64,000 nucleotides of DNA from CAYMZZ01 sp044463125 (GCA_044463125.1 JBIQMS010000024.1:5388-69387), one strand, 5' to 3'; counted from the stretch's first letter, positions 44,211-52,603 are shown. Numbers and translations are program-made. The notes: generated by a model not told the origin, from the letters alone.

Positions 44211-44244
44211 TTTGACAATTATTAATTTGACAGAATATGTCAAA
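44211..44244. promoter_or_regulatory. operator of the R-M operon: three TTTGACA half-sites
   Basis: A direct copy TTTGACA at 44211-44217 touches the start codon of the XRE gene. A perfect inverted pair TTTGACA-N5-TGTCAAA is at 44226-44244. Likely bound by the XRE protein; it also overlaps a possible promoter region. Confidence 0.72.
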
Positions 44245-44325
44245 ATTAAGAAATAGCCGGGAAGAATTTACGGTAGGGGCGTCAAAGTTTTCAACATTTT
44301 TCAAACGGAAAGGCAGATGGAGACC

Positions 44326-45876
44326 TTAAAACAATCTTTTTCTACTTCTTCCCCCCAAGCCAAGCGCTCCGAGCAGCGATCTTACAATGGTATTCCCCGC
44401 CGTCCTCGTCATGCTGCGTACGACAGGATCGTCGAAGAAGCCTTTTTCTTTCGTGGCTTTGCGGGTTTTTTGATCTTCTTTTTCTTTTTCCTTTTCGGCT
44501 GCTTCGCGGGCAGTTTTTTCCGCGGCTTCTTCCAGCTTTTCGGTGAGAATTTCGTGCGCGCTTTCGCTATCGATTACCTGGTTGTATTTGGCGGCGATTT
44601 TGGATTGCGCCAGCACGGCATTGATTTCTTCATCCGTTAACACATCCATGCGGCTGCGTGGACTGCAAAGCAGGCAGTGTACCAGCGGGGTGGGAATACC
44701 CTTTTCGTTGAGCGCGGTAACCAGCGCTTCGCCTATACCCAATTGGGTAATGAGTTCGTCGGTTTTATAATAATCCGTAAGCGGATAGTTCTCGGCTGTT
44801 TGTTTGATCACTTTGCGGTCGGCCGCAGTAAAGGCACGAAGGGCATGCTGTATTTTCAATCCCAATTGTCCCAACACATCGGCAGGCACATCCATGGGGT
44901 TTTGTGTACAGAAATAAATGCCGATGCCTTTGGAGCGGATCAGTTTAATCACCGTTTCAATCTGTTGCAGCAGTGCACCGCTGGCTTCCTGGAAAATGAG
45001 ATGGGCTTCGTCGATAAACAAGACCAGCTTGGGTTTTTCCAAATCACCTTCTTCGGGGCAGGTAGCATAGAGTTCGGCCAGTAGCTGCAACATAAAGGTG
45101 GAGAACAGCTTGGGCCGGTCCTGCAAATCGGTAACCCGCACTATGGAGATCATACCGCGGCCATCGGGCGCAATGCGCATCAGGTCATCCACTTCAAAAC
45201 TTTTCTCACCAAAAAACAGATCGGCGCCCTGTTGCTGCAGTTCTATCACCTTCCGAAGGATAGTACCAGTGGAAGTGGTGGAAATTTTGCCATACGCTTT
45301 TTCCAGCTCCGCCTTTCCTTCATCACTCACATATTGCAGTACTTTAATAAAATCTTTCAGGTCGAGCAGGGGCAGTTTATTATCGTCGCAGTATTTGAAG
45401 ATCATGGCGACCAGCCCGCCCTGGGTATCGTTAAGCCCCAGGATTTTGGAAAGCAATACCGGACCAAATTCGCTCACCGTAGCCCGAAGGCGCGTGCCCT
45501 TGTCCTCGCTCATCGTTAGCAACTCTACGGGATAAGTGCAGGGGTGGTACTCGAGCTCCAGCTTCTGGTATCTTTCTTTTATCTTGTCGTTTACAGCACC
45601 GGCAGCAGCCAGCCCGCTCAGGTCGCCCTTAATGTCCATCAGCAGCACGGGCACGCTGGCATCGCTCAGCGCTTCGGCCAGCACCTGCAGGGTCTTGGTC
45701 TTACCCGTACCCGTGGCACCCGCAATCAGGCCATGGCGGTTCATGGTGCGCAAGGGAATGGAGATGGGAGTACCAATAACAGCCTGTCCATCGAGCATAG
45801 CCGTCCCCAGACGAATGCTTTCGCCTTTGAATTGATAGCCGGGAAGGATGGTATTTTTGAAATTCTCTGGTTGCAT
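44326..45876 (-). CDS. HerA-like/DUF853 ATPase
   Basis: A 516-residue P-loop ATPase of the FtsK/HerA superfamily (DUF853, YjgR-like). Walker A is AGATGTGKT (about 53-61), with LMDIKGDLSGLAAAG next, Walker B LVLFIDEAHLIFQE (about 285-300), and a conserved IGIYFCTQNPMDVP region. The C-terminus is a charged coiled coil (EKLEEAAEKTAREAAEKEKEK) ending in a glycine-rich tail. Function is unknown, possibly DNA pumping or repair. It lies next to the R-M operon but has a separate transcript. Confidence 0.88.
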   Translation of the reverse strand: MQPENFKNTILPGYQFKGESIRLGTAMLDGQAVIGTPISIPLRTMNRHGLIAGATGTGKTKTLQVLAEALSDASVPVLLMDIKGDLSGLAAAGAVNDKIKERYQKLELEYHPCTYPVELLTMSEDKGTRLRATVSEFGPVLLSKILGLNDTQGGLVAMIFKYCDDNKLPLLDLKDFIKVLQYVSDEGKAELEKAYGKISTTSTGTILRKVIELQQQGADLFFGEKSFEVDDLMRIAPDGRGMISIVRVTDLQDRPKLFSTFMLQLLAELYATCPEEGDLEKPKLVLFIDEAHLIFQEASGALLQQIETVIKLIRSKGIGIYFCTQNPMDVPADVLGQLGLKIQHALRAFTAADRKVIKQTAENYPLTDYYKTDELITQLGIGEALVTALNEKGIPTPLVHCLLCSPRSRMDVLTDEEINAVLAQSKIAAKYNQVIDSESAHEILTEKLEEAAEKTAREAAEKEKEKEDQKTRKATKEKGFFDDPVVRSMTRTAGNTIVRSLLGALGLGGRSRKRLF

Positions 45877-45887
45877 TGGGAGGAGGA

Positions 45888-46049
45888 GTTATAAGTTGTA
45901 AGTTATAAGTAATAAGTTGAATTTAGTGATTAGACTGGGAACGAATTATATATCGAAAATAATGTCTCCAATCCATATAGAATAACAACCCAGAATGGTT
46001 ATGTTCGTGGGCAGCACTTAAAACTTAAAACTTATAACTTAAAACTTAT
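45888..46049 (-). repeat. AAGTTATAAGTT-family inverted repeat
   Basis: A left tract at 45888-45920 (GTTATAAGTTGTAAG units) and a right tract at 46015-46049 (AACTTAAAACTTATAAC units), complementary across 95 nt. It spans the gap from the ATPase start codon (12 nt away) to the GroES-like stop codon. Same family as the 17064 element. Confidence 0.82.
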
Positions 46050-46052
46050 CCC

Positions 46053-46430
46053 TCACAGATCTTCCTCTCTTTCCAGCATCAAAATCGCCCCTTGCGGTAC
46101 GATAAAATACTTTTCATTCTCATACATCACTTCCGTGGCACCACTCAACAGAAAGATTGCCAGGTCGCCTTCCCTGGCCTGAAGAGGTACGTATTTCACT
46201 TTTTCATCTTCCGATTTCCAGGGTTCTTCTTCCACGGGCATAGGAATTACATAGCCGGGTCCGGCTTTTATCACGTAACCCTGCTGCACTTTTTCTTTTT
46301 CCTGCACACCCGGGGGCAGGTACAATCCACTGGCGGTTTGCTCATTGGGCTTGGTGGGTTTAATCAGGAGCCGGTCGCCAATCACGATCAGTTTCTTGAG
46401 CCGGTTGTCGGGGGTCAGATGCATCGCCAT
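46053..46430 (-). CDS. GroES-like (Cpn10-fold) protein
   Basis: A 125-residue protein with the Cpn10 beta-barrel pattern: VIGDRLLIKPTKPNEQTASGLYLP (about 16-39), matching the GroES start and mobile-loop area, then a longer insertion with acidic residues (PVEEEPWKSEDEKVKY), and YENEKYFIVPQGAILMLERE at the end. It is not next to groEL. Bacteroidota often carry this second GroES-like protein; its partner is unknown. It is divergent from the response regulator gene. Confidence 0.88.
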   Translation of the reverse strand: MAMHLTPDNRLKKLIVIGDRLLIKPTKPNEQTASGLYLPPGVQEKEKVQQGYVIKAGPGYVIPMPVEEEPWKSEDEKVKYVPLQAREGDLAIFLLSGATEVMYENEKYFIVPQGAILMLEREEDL

Positions 46431-46449
46431 TTCGCAGGATTTTAGGGCG

Positions 46450-46457
46450 CAAATTTA
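46450..46457 (-). promoter_or_regulatory. -7 box candidate for the GroES-like gene (TAAATTTG on the minus strand)
   Basis: The plus strand reads CAAATTTA, so the minus strand has TAAATTTG followed by CGCCC, 19 nt before the start codon. It matches the Bacteroidota element but no -33 box was placed. Confidence 0.4.
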
Positions 46458-46580
46458 CAATAGTTGGCGAAAAACCACTCAGCATCAGTTCTTAACAAAA
46501 TATTATCCAGGCGGTCAAATGTTTGGCAAATGATTTACTTTTATTTGTCATCTGATAGGATAGAATTAAACTTAACAAAA

Positions 46581-47279
46581 ATGGACAGTAAAAAACCCAA
46601 GATCTTATTGTGCGAGGATGATCCCAACCTGGGCAGTGTATTGAAAAACTACCTGGAGCTGAACGATTATGATGTAACCCTTGAGAGGGATGGCCGGCTG
46701 GGCCTGGCCGCCTTCCAGCGCGAAAAATTTGAACTCTGCCTGCTCGATGTGATGATGCCCAATATGGATGGGTTCACCCTGGCCGAGGAAATCCGGGACG
46801 TGGATCCGGAAATACCCCTTTTCTTCCTGAGCGCCAAAACCATGAAGGAGGATATTATCCAGGGGTATAAGCTGGGTGCCGACGATTATATCACCAAGCC
46901 CTTCGACAGCGAAGTGCTGCTGCTGAAGATAAAAGCCATTCTGAAAAGAAATGAGGAGATCAACAAGGAAACCGAAAACCGTGAGTTTGATCTGGCCAGT
47001 TATCATTTCAACCCCAAGCTGCGCCAGTTGACGCACAATGGCGTTACACAAACCCTTTCTCCCAAAGAAAATGAGCTGCTGAAAATGCTGGCCGAGCACC
47101 TCAATGATTTGCTACCACGCGATCAGGCTTTGAAGAAAATCTGGGGTAGCGATACCTATTTCAATGGCCGCAGTATGGATGTGTATATCGCCAAGCTCCG
47201 TAAATACCTGAAAGACGATCCCAAGATCGAGATCGTGAACATCCATGGCAATGGATTCAGGTTGGTGGTGCAATCCTAA
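46581..47279 (+). CDS. OmpR-family response regulator (orphan)
   Basis: A 232-residue two-component regulator. Receiver domain at about 1-120: acidic pocket CEDDPNLG, phospho-acceptor D56 in LCLLDVMMPNMDGF, FLSAKT, and ITKPFDSEVL with the conserved Lys. Winged-helix output at about 130-232 (LSPKENELLKMLAEH, GSDTYFNGRSMDVYIAKLRKYL). No histidine kinase is adjacent. ATG 46581 fits the family start. A terminator follows inside the convergent recQ gene. Confidence 0.93.
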   Translation: MDSKKPKILLCEDDPNLGSVLKNYLELNDYDVTLERDGRLGLAAFQREKFELCLLDVMMPNMDGFTLAEEIRDVDPEIPLFFLSAKTMKEDIIQGYKLGADDYITKPFDSEVLLLKIKAILKRNEEINKETENREFDLASYHFNPKLRQLTHNGVTQTLSPKENELLKMLAEHLNDLLPRDQALKKIWGSDTYFNGRSMDVYIAKLRKYLKDDPKIEIVNIHGNGFRLVVQS

Positions 47280-47289
47280 CGGAAGTCAT

Positions 47290-49347
47290 TTATGCATCTT
47301 CTTTCATATGGATCCTGCCATCTGGCAGGATCTTTATTTTTCCCTCCGCCTGTAAATGATCCAGCACTTTCCACAATTTATCCTGCTGTATCTCTGGCAG
47401 CAATTCAGGAACCTGTCTTGGCGGCAATGCGTTAGCCAGCAATAGATCTTTAATGCGCTGATGTATCCGGTTAAATTCTTCCCTGTCGATGGGAAGATTT
47501 TTTTTCTGCAGGCAATTATCACAAATGCCGCAGGGGCGGGTGCTGTTGTCGCCAAAATATTCGGCGGTAATCTGGCTGCGGCAGCGACCTTTTGCCAGGG
47601 TATAGTCGATCATCTGGCGAACCCGATTCCTGAATTTTTCCCGGCGGGCGTCATGGGCGGCTTTATCAAAATGCATTTCTTTTTGCGATACCCTGGAGCG
47701 ATGAAAATAGATCTGCGGTTTCTCTGATCGAGGCTCGTATTGCAGTAAACGGGCGCGGTGCAAGCTTTGCAGGTCGGTCTTAATCTGCTCCACGTCTTTA
47801 CGTAGCAGGTAAGCAAGTGTGTTTTCGGAAATAAATGAGGATTTATCGAAAATGCCTTCGTAGGCGCGCAGCAGGCTTTTAATCAATGGCTCCAATGCCG
47901 GATGATCACGCTCAAAATCGTAAAGAAAATCCTTGGTGCAATTGAATACCAGTTTGGAGGGGGTAAATACCTGTTCATTGAAGCTGATCCATCCATCCTG
48001 CTCCAGGGCTTTGAGTGCATGCAGCGATACCAACGAATCCATTTTGAATTTTTCACAGAACAGGTTTATGTCAAATTCAAAATATTCGCCGGCGCCAGCG
48101 CCTACAGGCACCTGCAGGTAATTGCAGACCGCCTGAAACAGTTCGCGGATTATTTCTACACCGGGGTAGCGTGTATCCGCCATCTTTTCGAGGGCATCCA
48201 GTTCACCCGGCTGGAAAAGTAATACAGCATAAGAGCGCAGGCCATCTCGCCCCGCGCGACCCGCTTCCTGGTAATAATTTTCCAGGCAGTCGGGCACATC
48301 GGCATGTATCACCACGCGCACATCGGGTTTATCAATGCCCATTCCAAAGGCATTGGTGCATACGACCACGCGGGTTTTGTTTTGAATCCATTCTTCCTGT
48401 CGCAGGTTGCGCTCCTCCTGGCTGAGGCCGGCATGGTAAAAACTGGAGGAAATCTGGTGCAGCCGCAGCAGATCGCTGATCTCTTTGGTTCGCCGACGGC
48501 TCTTGCAATACACGATGGCGCTACCTGGCACTTTTTGCAGAATGTCTACAATGCGGGGTGGTTTGGCATCTACTTCAAAATTGCTATAGGAGAGATTGGG
48601 CCTTTCGAAGGACTGGCGGAATATGGCCCATTGATCCGGGCCAAAGGAATCCTGCTTTTGCGGATGCGTCAACCGCAGGCAGATATCGTTCTGCACTTCG
48701 GGGGTTGCGGATGCCGTTAACGCCAGCACAGGTACCTGTGGCAATTCCTCGCGGAGCTGTGCGATGCGCAGATAGGGTGGCCGAAAATCGTAACCCCATT
48801 GCGAAATACAATGGGCCTCATCCACTGCGATCAGGCTTATGCGCAGGGCGGGCAGCCATTCTTTGAAAAGGGCCGTCTCCAGCCGCTCGGGCGACACATA
48901 CAGGAATTTACAGTTGCTGTCGGCAACAACTTCCAGCGTATGTATCACTTCTTTACGGCTCATGCCGGAAAAGATGGCAAAAGCGGTAATATTTTTCCTC
49001 CGGAGATTCTCCACCTGGTCCTTCATCAAAGCGATCAGGGGTGATATCACCAGGCATACGCCCTCCATGGCCATAGCCGGCACCTGGTAGCATAAGGACT
49101 TTCCTCCCCCCGTAGGCATCAAAGCCAGCGTATCGCGGCCAGCCAGAACGGATTGCATGATATCTTCCTGCAGCGGCCGGAAGGAAGCATAGCCCCAGTA
49201 ACGCTGGAGAACAGACAGTAGAGAGGCGTGAGGCGTGAGACGTGAATCGTGAGGCGTGAGGCGTGAGACGTGAGATGTAGATTCATCCTCCTGGCTAATA
49301 TTGCCATTTTTTTCACTTTGATTCTTATGATCTGCATCACTATTCAT
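47290..49347 (-). CDS. recQ: ATP-dependent DNA helicase RecQ
   Basis: A 685-residue 3'-5' SF2 helicase for recombination and fork repair. Walker A is PTGGGKS (78-84), motif II DEAHCISQWG, and motif VI YYQEAGRAGRDG. The RecQ-Ct zinc site is seen as CRSQITAEYF followed by PCGICDNC. The C-terminal end is short and has no clear HRDC domain. The first 45 residues are not conserved, and residues 26-42 are encoded by a GTGAGGCG repeat (SRLTPHDSRLTPHAS). No downstream in-frame ATG lies before the helicase core, so the repeat is probably translated. Confidence 0.94.
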   Translation of the reverse strand: MNSDADHKNQSEKNGNISQEDESTSHVSRLTPHDSRLTPHASLLSVLQRYWGYASFRPLQEDIMQSVLAGRDTLALMPTGGGKSLCYQVPAMAMEGVCLVISPLIALMKDQVENLRRKNITAFAIFSGMSRKEVIHTLEVVADSNCKFLYVSPERLETALFKEWLPALRISLIAVDEAHCISQWGYDFRPPYLRIAQLREELPQVPVLALTASATPEVQNDICLRLTHPQKQDSFGPDQWAIFRQSFERPNLSYSNFEVDAKPPRIVDILQKVPGSAIVYCKSRRRTKEISDLLRLHQISSSFYHAGLSQEERNLRQEEWIQNKTRVVVCTNAFGMGIDKPDVRVVIHADVPDCLENYYQEAGRAGRDGLRSYAVLLFQPGELDALEKMADTRYPGVEIIRELFQAVCNYLQVPVGAGAGEYFEFDINLFCEKFKMDSLVSLHALKALEQDGWISFNEQVFTPSKLVFNCTKDFLYDFERDHPALEPLIKSLLRAYEGIFDKSSFISENTLAYLLRKDVEQIKTDLQSLHRARLLQYEPRSEKPQIYFHRSRVSQKEMHFDKAAHDARREKFRNRVRQMIDYTLAKGRCRSQITAEYFGDNSTRPCGICDNCLQKKNLPIDREEFNRIHQRIKDLLLANALPPRQVPELLPEIQQDKLWKVLDHLQAEGKIKILPDGRIHMKEDA
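47311..47345 (+). terminator. terminator of the response regulator, inside recQ
   Basis: GATCCTGCCA, loop TC, TGGCAGGATC, then TTTATTTTT on the plus strand. It lies within the last codons of recQ (residues ILPDGRI on the minus strand), so one sequence serves as coding DNA and as the opposite-strand terminator. Confidence 0.75.
49223..49274 (-). repeat. GTGAGGCG-family tract inside the recQ N-terminus
   Basis: Six GTGAGGCGTGAG-type units. Read in the recQ frame they encode the repeated SRLTPHDSRLTPHAS peptide. Same family as the 14507 and 49783 tracts. Confidence 0.88.
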
Positions 49348-49356
49348 AATCGTCTT

Positions 49357-49707
49357 CTATTTGATCATTTTGGATAACATCTGATAACATCTGATTGCAA
49401 TGGCTTTTAGCGCTTCGGTTTCTTCCTTCTTTAGATAATTTAATTCTATGGCAATTAAGAATGCAGTATCTATTTCTACCAGAGAACCGCGGGAAGTTTC
49501 AAAAAATCGGCATCTCTCTTTTTGAGAACTTTTAGCACATCCTTCAGCCAGATTCAAAAATACTGAAATGGCGGCCCTCCTTATTTGTGCGCTTAATGCA
49601 AATTTTTCTTCATTTGGAAATCGGGCAGATAGGCTATAGCAAATTACAACCAGTTGCTTACACGCTTCATAGATATCCAGTTTCGTATGCGCCAGTTGAA
49701 GAAACAT
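49357..49707 (-). CDS. four helix bundle protein (23S rRNA IVS-family)
   Basis: A 116-residue all-helical protein of the four helix bundle/23S rRNA intervening-sequence family: LDIYEACKQLVVICYSLSARFPNEE, QIRRAAISVFLNLAEGC, FFETSRGSLVEIDTAFLIA. The family includes proteins found in 23S rRNA insertions and the Avd accessory proteins of diversity-generating retroelements. No reverse transcriptase is present here. It sits between two GTGAGGCG tracts, upstream of recQ on the same strand with a 9-nt gap. Confidence 0.88.
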   Translation of the reverse strand: MFLQLAHTKLDIYEACKQLVVICYSLSARFPNEEKFALSAQIRRAAISVFLNLAEGCAKSSQKERCRFFETSRGSLVEIDTAFLIAIELNYLKKEETEALKAIAIRCYQMLSKMIK

Positions 49708-49782
49708 ATTAATTGGTTTCTCAAACTAACTACATATTTAGGTGCCCGCAACGGTGTTTTGATCGGAAAAGAGGGGTGTTTT

Positions 49783-50070
49783 TCACGTGAGGCGTGAGGC
49801 GTGATTCGTGAGGCGTGAGACGTGAGGCGTGAATCGTGAGGAATTTTAGGGGTTTGAGACCAACCTAAACGCTCCATATGATTCATCCAGAAACAATAAA
49901 CTTTTGCCTCAAACCCCACTCACGTCTCACGCTTCACGTCTCACGTCTCACGCCTCACGTCTCACGCCTCACGTCTCACGCCTCACGCCTCACGCCTCAC
50001 GTTCCTCACGCCTCACGCCTCACGATTCACGTCTCACGTTCCTCACGCCTCACGCCTCACGATTCACGTT
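49783..50070 (+). repeat. long nested GTGAGGCG/CTCACGCC dyad
   Basis: A left GTGAGGCG tract at 49783-49840 and a longer right CTCACGCC tract at 49918-50070 are complementary. Between them a second, inner inverted repeat occurs: GGGGTTTGAG at 49849-49858 and CTCAAACCCC at 49908-49917. The right tract runs into the 3' end of copA and supplies its stop codon. No spacers are present, so it is not a CRISPR array. Confidence 0.9.
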
Positions 50071-52182
50071 CTTCACATACAGCCTACCCGAATTCACCGC
50101 CAGCACCACATCACTCAGTCCCATCACCAGGGCGGCAAAGCCGGGATGCAGGAAGCCGAGTGCGGCTATGGGAATGGCCGCAATATTGTAGGCGAAGGCC
50201 CAGAACAGGTTTTGCTTGATGGTGATATAGGTATGCCGGCCCAGGCCCAGGGCCAGGGGCAATTGCTTTAATCCCTGGTTCATCAATACTACCTGTGCTG
50301 TTTGCATGGCGAGCTGGCTGGCATCGCTGAGCGATATGCCAATGCTGGCTTTGGCAAGTGCCGGCGCATCGTTGATGCCGTCGCCGATCATGACCGTGGG
50401 TGTTTCCGCGTTTTTGGCCGCAATAATTTCGAGCTTTTCCGCTGGTGTTTTTTCCGACAACACTTCATCAATACCCAGCTTCTTGCCGAGTGCCGCCACT
50501 TTCTCGTGCCGGTCGCCACTCAGCAATACCGTATGAATGCCTTCGGCGTGCAGTTGGTTGATGACGGCCTTCGCTTCGGGACGAATTTCATCTTCCAGGT
50601 CGATCCAGCCGATGCAATTGCCATCGCGCAGGATATAGATATTGTGTGCGGCATCATTCGCCTTTTCACCGAGCAACTTAAAGGAGCCGGCTTCATACAC
50701 AATACCATCTTTATCGCTGGCGCGCATACCAAGTCCTTTGATTTCTTCTACATTTTTCCAGCGGATATCATCGCGGGTTTTCCACTCGCGCGCTATACTG
50801 CGTGCCAGCGGGTGGGCTGAATATTTCTCGAGGGAATAAACAATGCGGCGGAAGCTTTCATCATCCAGTTCCGGGTCCAGTATGGCATAGTCGGCAATGC
50901 TAAAGGAACCGGTAGTGAGGGTACCCGTCTTGTCGAATACCGCTTGTTTTATATCCTTAAACAGTTCCAGGCTTTTGGCATTTCGAAAAAGGATGCCGTT
51001 GCGTGCGGCACGGCCCAGGCCCACGGCTATGGCGGCGGGTGTGGCGATTCCCATGGCGCAGGGGCAGGCAATTACAAGTACCGCTATACTACGGAGCAGG
51101 GCGGGCTCTATTTCTTTCAAAACAATCCAGTTTGCAGCAAAAGTGATGGCCGCAATACCCAGCACTACCGGCACAAAGATGGCGCTGATGCGATCGGCCA
51201 GTTGCTGCACGGGCGGCTTTTCGCCCTGCGCCTGCTTCACCATGTTCACAATGCCAGCCAGTATGCTCTCGCTAACGGCCGCTGTTACATAGGCTTTCAC
51301 GGTTCCGCTCAATACGAGGCTGCCACCTATGAGATGATCTTTGCTGGCTTTGCTCACCGGCAGACTTTCGCCGGTGATTATGGATTCATTTACCTCCACT
51401 TCGCCCCAAAGAATTTTACAATCGGCCGGCACCTGTTCGCCGGATCGGATCAGGATCAGGTCGCCGGAACGAAGCTGCTCTCCTTCCACCTGAAAATGTT
51501 GCTCCTGGTGCTGATCGTCGTAGGCAATCATCGTGGCCATCAGCTTCTGCGATTGCATCAGCTTGTCGAGCGATTTTTGGGTGGAAGCCACGGATGCGTC
51601 TTCCATATAATTGCCCAGGAATACCAGCGTGATGATGGTAGCTGTTGTTTCGTAAAACATGAAGAGCTGCTCCTGACCGATGAAGCTGCCATAGAGGCTA
51701 TACACAAAAGCGGCGGTGGCGCCAATGGCGATGAGCACATTCATGTTGGGGATGCCATTGCGCAGGCTTTTCCAGGCACTGCGGCCAAAAAAGCGCATAC
51801 CCACGATGTACACAGGCAGGGTGAGGGCCAGTTGCACCCAGGGATTCATGAGCCAGTGCCAGTGCAGGCCGGGGATCATGTGGAGCCAGAGAATGGCCGT
51901 AAAGGGAAGGCAAAACCAGAACCTTTGCAAATGAGTGGATAGAAATGACTTTCTTGCTTTAGCCGCTGCCGGTTTTCCTTCAGCCGCTACCGCATAACCC
52001 AAACCTTCCACACCAGTTACCAGGCTCGGAGAGCGGGACAGGTCGGGCATATCGAAACTTACATCGCCCGTGGCGAAGTTGACCTTCACCTCCTTCATTC
52101 CCTCTTTTTCCAGGTACCTGCGGATGGTCAATGCACAGTTATTGCAATCCATCCCCTCTACTTTCCATTGTACTTTTTCCAT
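50050..52182 (-). CDS. copA: copper-translocating P1B-type ATPase
   Basis: A 710-residue heavy-metal exporter. One N-terminal metal-binding HMA domain with GMDCNNC (10-16). Eight predicted helices include the transport motif CPCAMGIATP (about 372-381). The phosphorylation site is DKTGTLTTG (about 413-421), with the later GDGINDAPALAKA hinge motif. The CPC and single CxxC favour Cu(I). ATG 52182 is chosen since the longer frame upstream reads through repeat DNA. The final residues KNVNREA and the stop codon come from the GTGAGGCG repeat. Confidence 0.94.
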   Translation of the reverse strand: MEKVQWKVEGMDCNNCALTIRRYLEKEGMKEVKVNFATGDVSFDMPDLSRSPSLVTGVEGLGYAVAAEGKPAAAKARKSFLSTHLQRFWFCLPFTAILWLHMIPGLHWHWLMNPWVQLALTLPVYIVGMRFFGRSAWKSLRNGIPNMNVLIAIGATAAFVYSLYGSFIGQEQLFMFYETTATIITLVFLGNYMEDASVASTQKSLDKLMQSQKLMATMIAYDDQHQEQHFQVEGEQLRSGDLILIRSGEQVPADCKILWGEVEVNESIITGESLPVSKASKDHLIGGSLVLSGTVKAYVTAAVSESILAGIVNMVKQAQGEKPPVQQLADRISAIFVPVVLGIAAITFAANWIVLKEIEPALLRSIAVLVIACPCAMGIATPAAIAVGLGRAARNGILFRNAKSLELFKDIKQAVFDKTGTLTTGSFSIADYAILDPELDDESFRRIVYSLEKYSAHPLARSIAREWKTRDDIRWKNVEEIKGLGMRASDKDGIVYEAGSFKLLGEKANDAAHNIYILRDGNCIGWIDLEDEIRPEAKAVINQLHAEGIHTVLLSGDRHEKVAALGKKLGIDEVLSEKTPAEKLEIIAAKNAETPTVMIGDGINDAPALAKASIGISLSDASQLAMQTAQVVLMNQGLKQLPLALGLGRHTYITIKQNLFWAFAYNIAAIPIAALGFLHPGFAALVMGLSDVVLAVNSGRLYVKNVNREA

Positions 52183-52293
52183 AGTGCTGTGATAATAACA
52201 AATTCCGGCAAGCCTTGTTGCAAAGGTAGATTTTGCCGAAACCAATGCGGAAAATTGAGAGCGTTGTTTTTGATAGAATGATGCAATTTTGGA

Positions 52294-52600
52294 GTAGTAA
52301 GTGGTAAGTGGGGAGTGGGAGAACGTGAGCCGTGAATCGTGAGGCGTGAGGGAAGTTGAAAGTAGTAAGTAGTAAGTAGTAAGTGGGGAGTAGGAAGTAG
52401 GTAGGATTAAGAAGAAATATCTGCGGGTGAAGGGTTCAGCCTGGCCAGCAACTTCAAAACTCATGTAGGTTTCCCGCAGATTTTCGCGGATTTTTGCGCA
52501 GATTGGCGCAGAGAATGTATTTAGGCATTTCTATGCGTATGCTTCCCGGTATGTGTGGCCAACAATTCAACGATTCAACAATTCAACGATTCAACATTTC
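52294..52600 (+). repeat. composite repeat upstream of copA and tsaE
   Basis: AGTAAGTGGTAAG and GTGAGGCG units (52294-52350), an AAGTAGTAAGTAGTAAG array (about 52360-52390), a CTGCGGG core (52419-52427) with its reversed partner TTCCCGCAGATTTTCGCGG and further CTGCG units (52471-52512), then a CAATTCAACGATT array (52562-52600) ending at the tsaE start. It fills the divergent gap. Confidence 0.8.
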
Positions 52601-52603
52601 AGT

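Noticed and set aside
44326..45876. HerA-like ATPase as part of a defence island with the R-M operon
   Set aside because: It has a separate transcript, and DUF853 proteins are common outside defence loci; no nuclease partner such as NurA is nearby.
49357..49707. Diversity-generating retroelement around the four helix bundle protein
   Set aside because: No reverse transcriptase and no template/variable repeat pair were seen in the window.
49918..50070. Long array of CTCACGCC units as a CRISPR
   Set aside because: Units are 8-10 nt, contiguous and degenerate, with no unique spacers and no cas genes.
49878..50191. Plus-strand frames reading LTPHASRLTPHVS repeats
   Set aside because: They are produced by the CTCACGCC repeat and contain no independent coding signal.
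52373..52464. N-terminal extension of CopA upstream of the HMA domain
   Set aside because: The extra 94 codons are written in repeat DNA and have no family counterpart; ATG 52182 is better.
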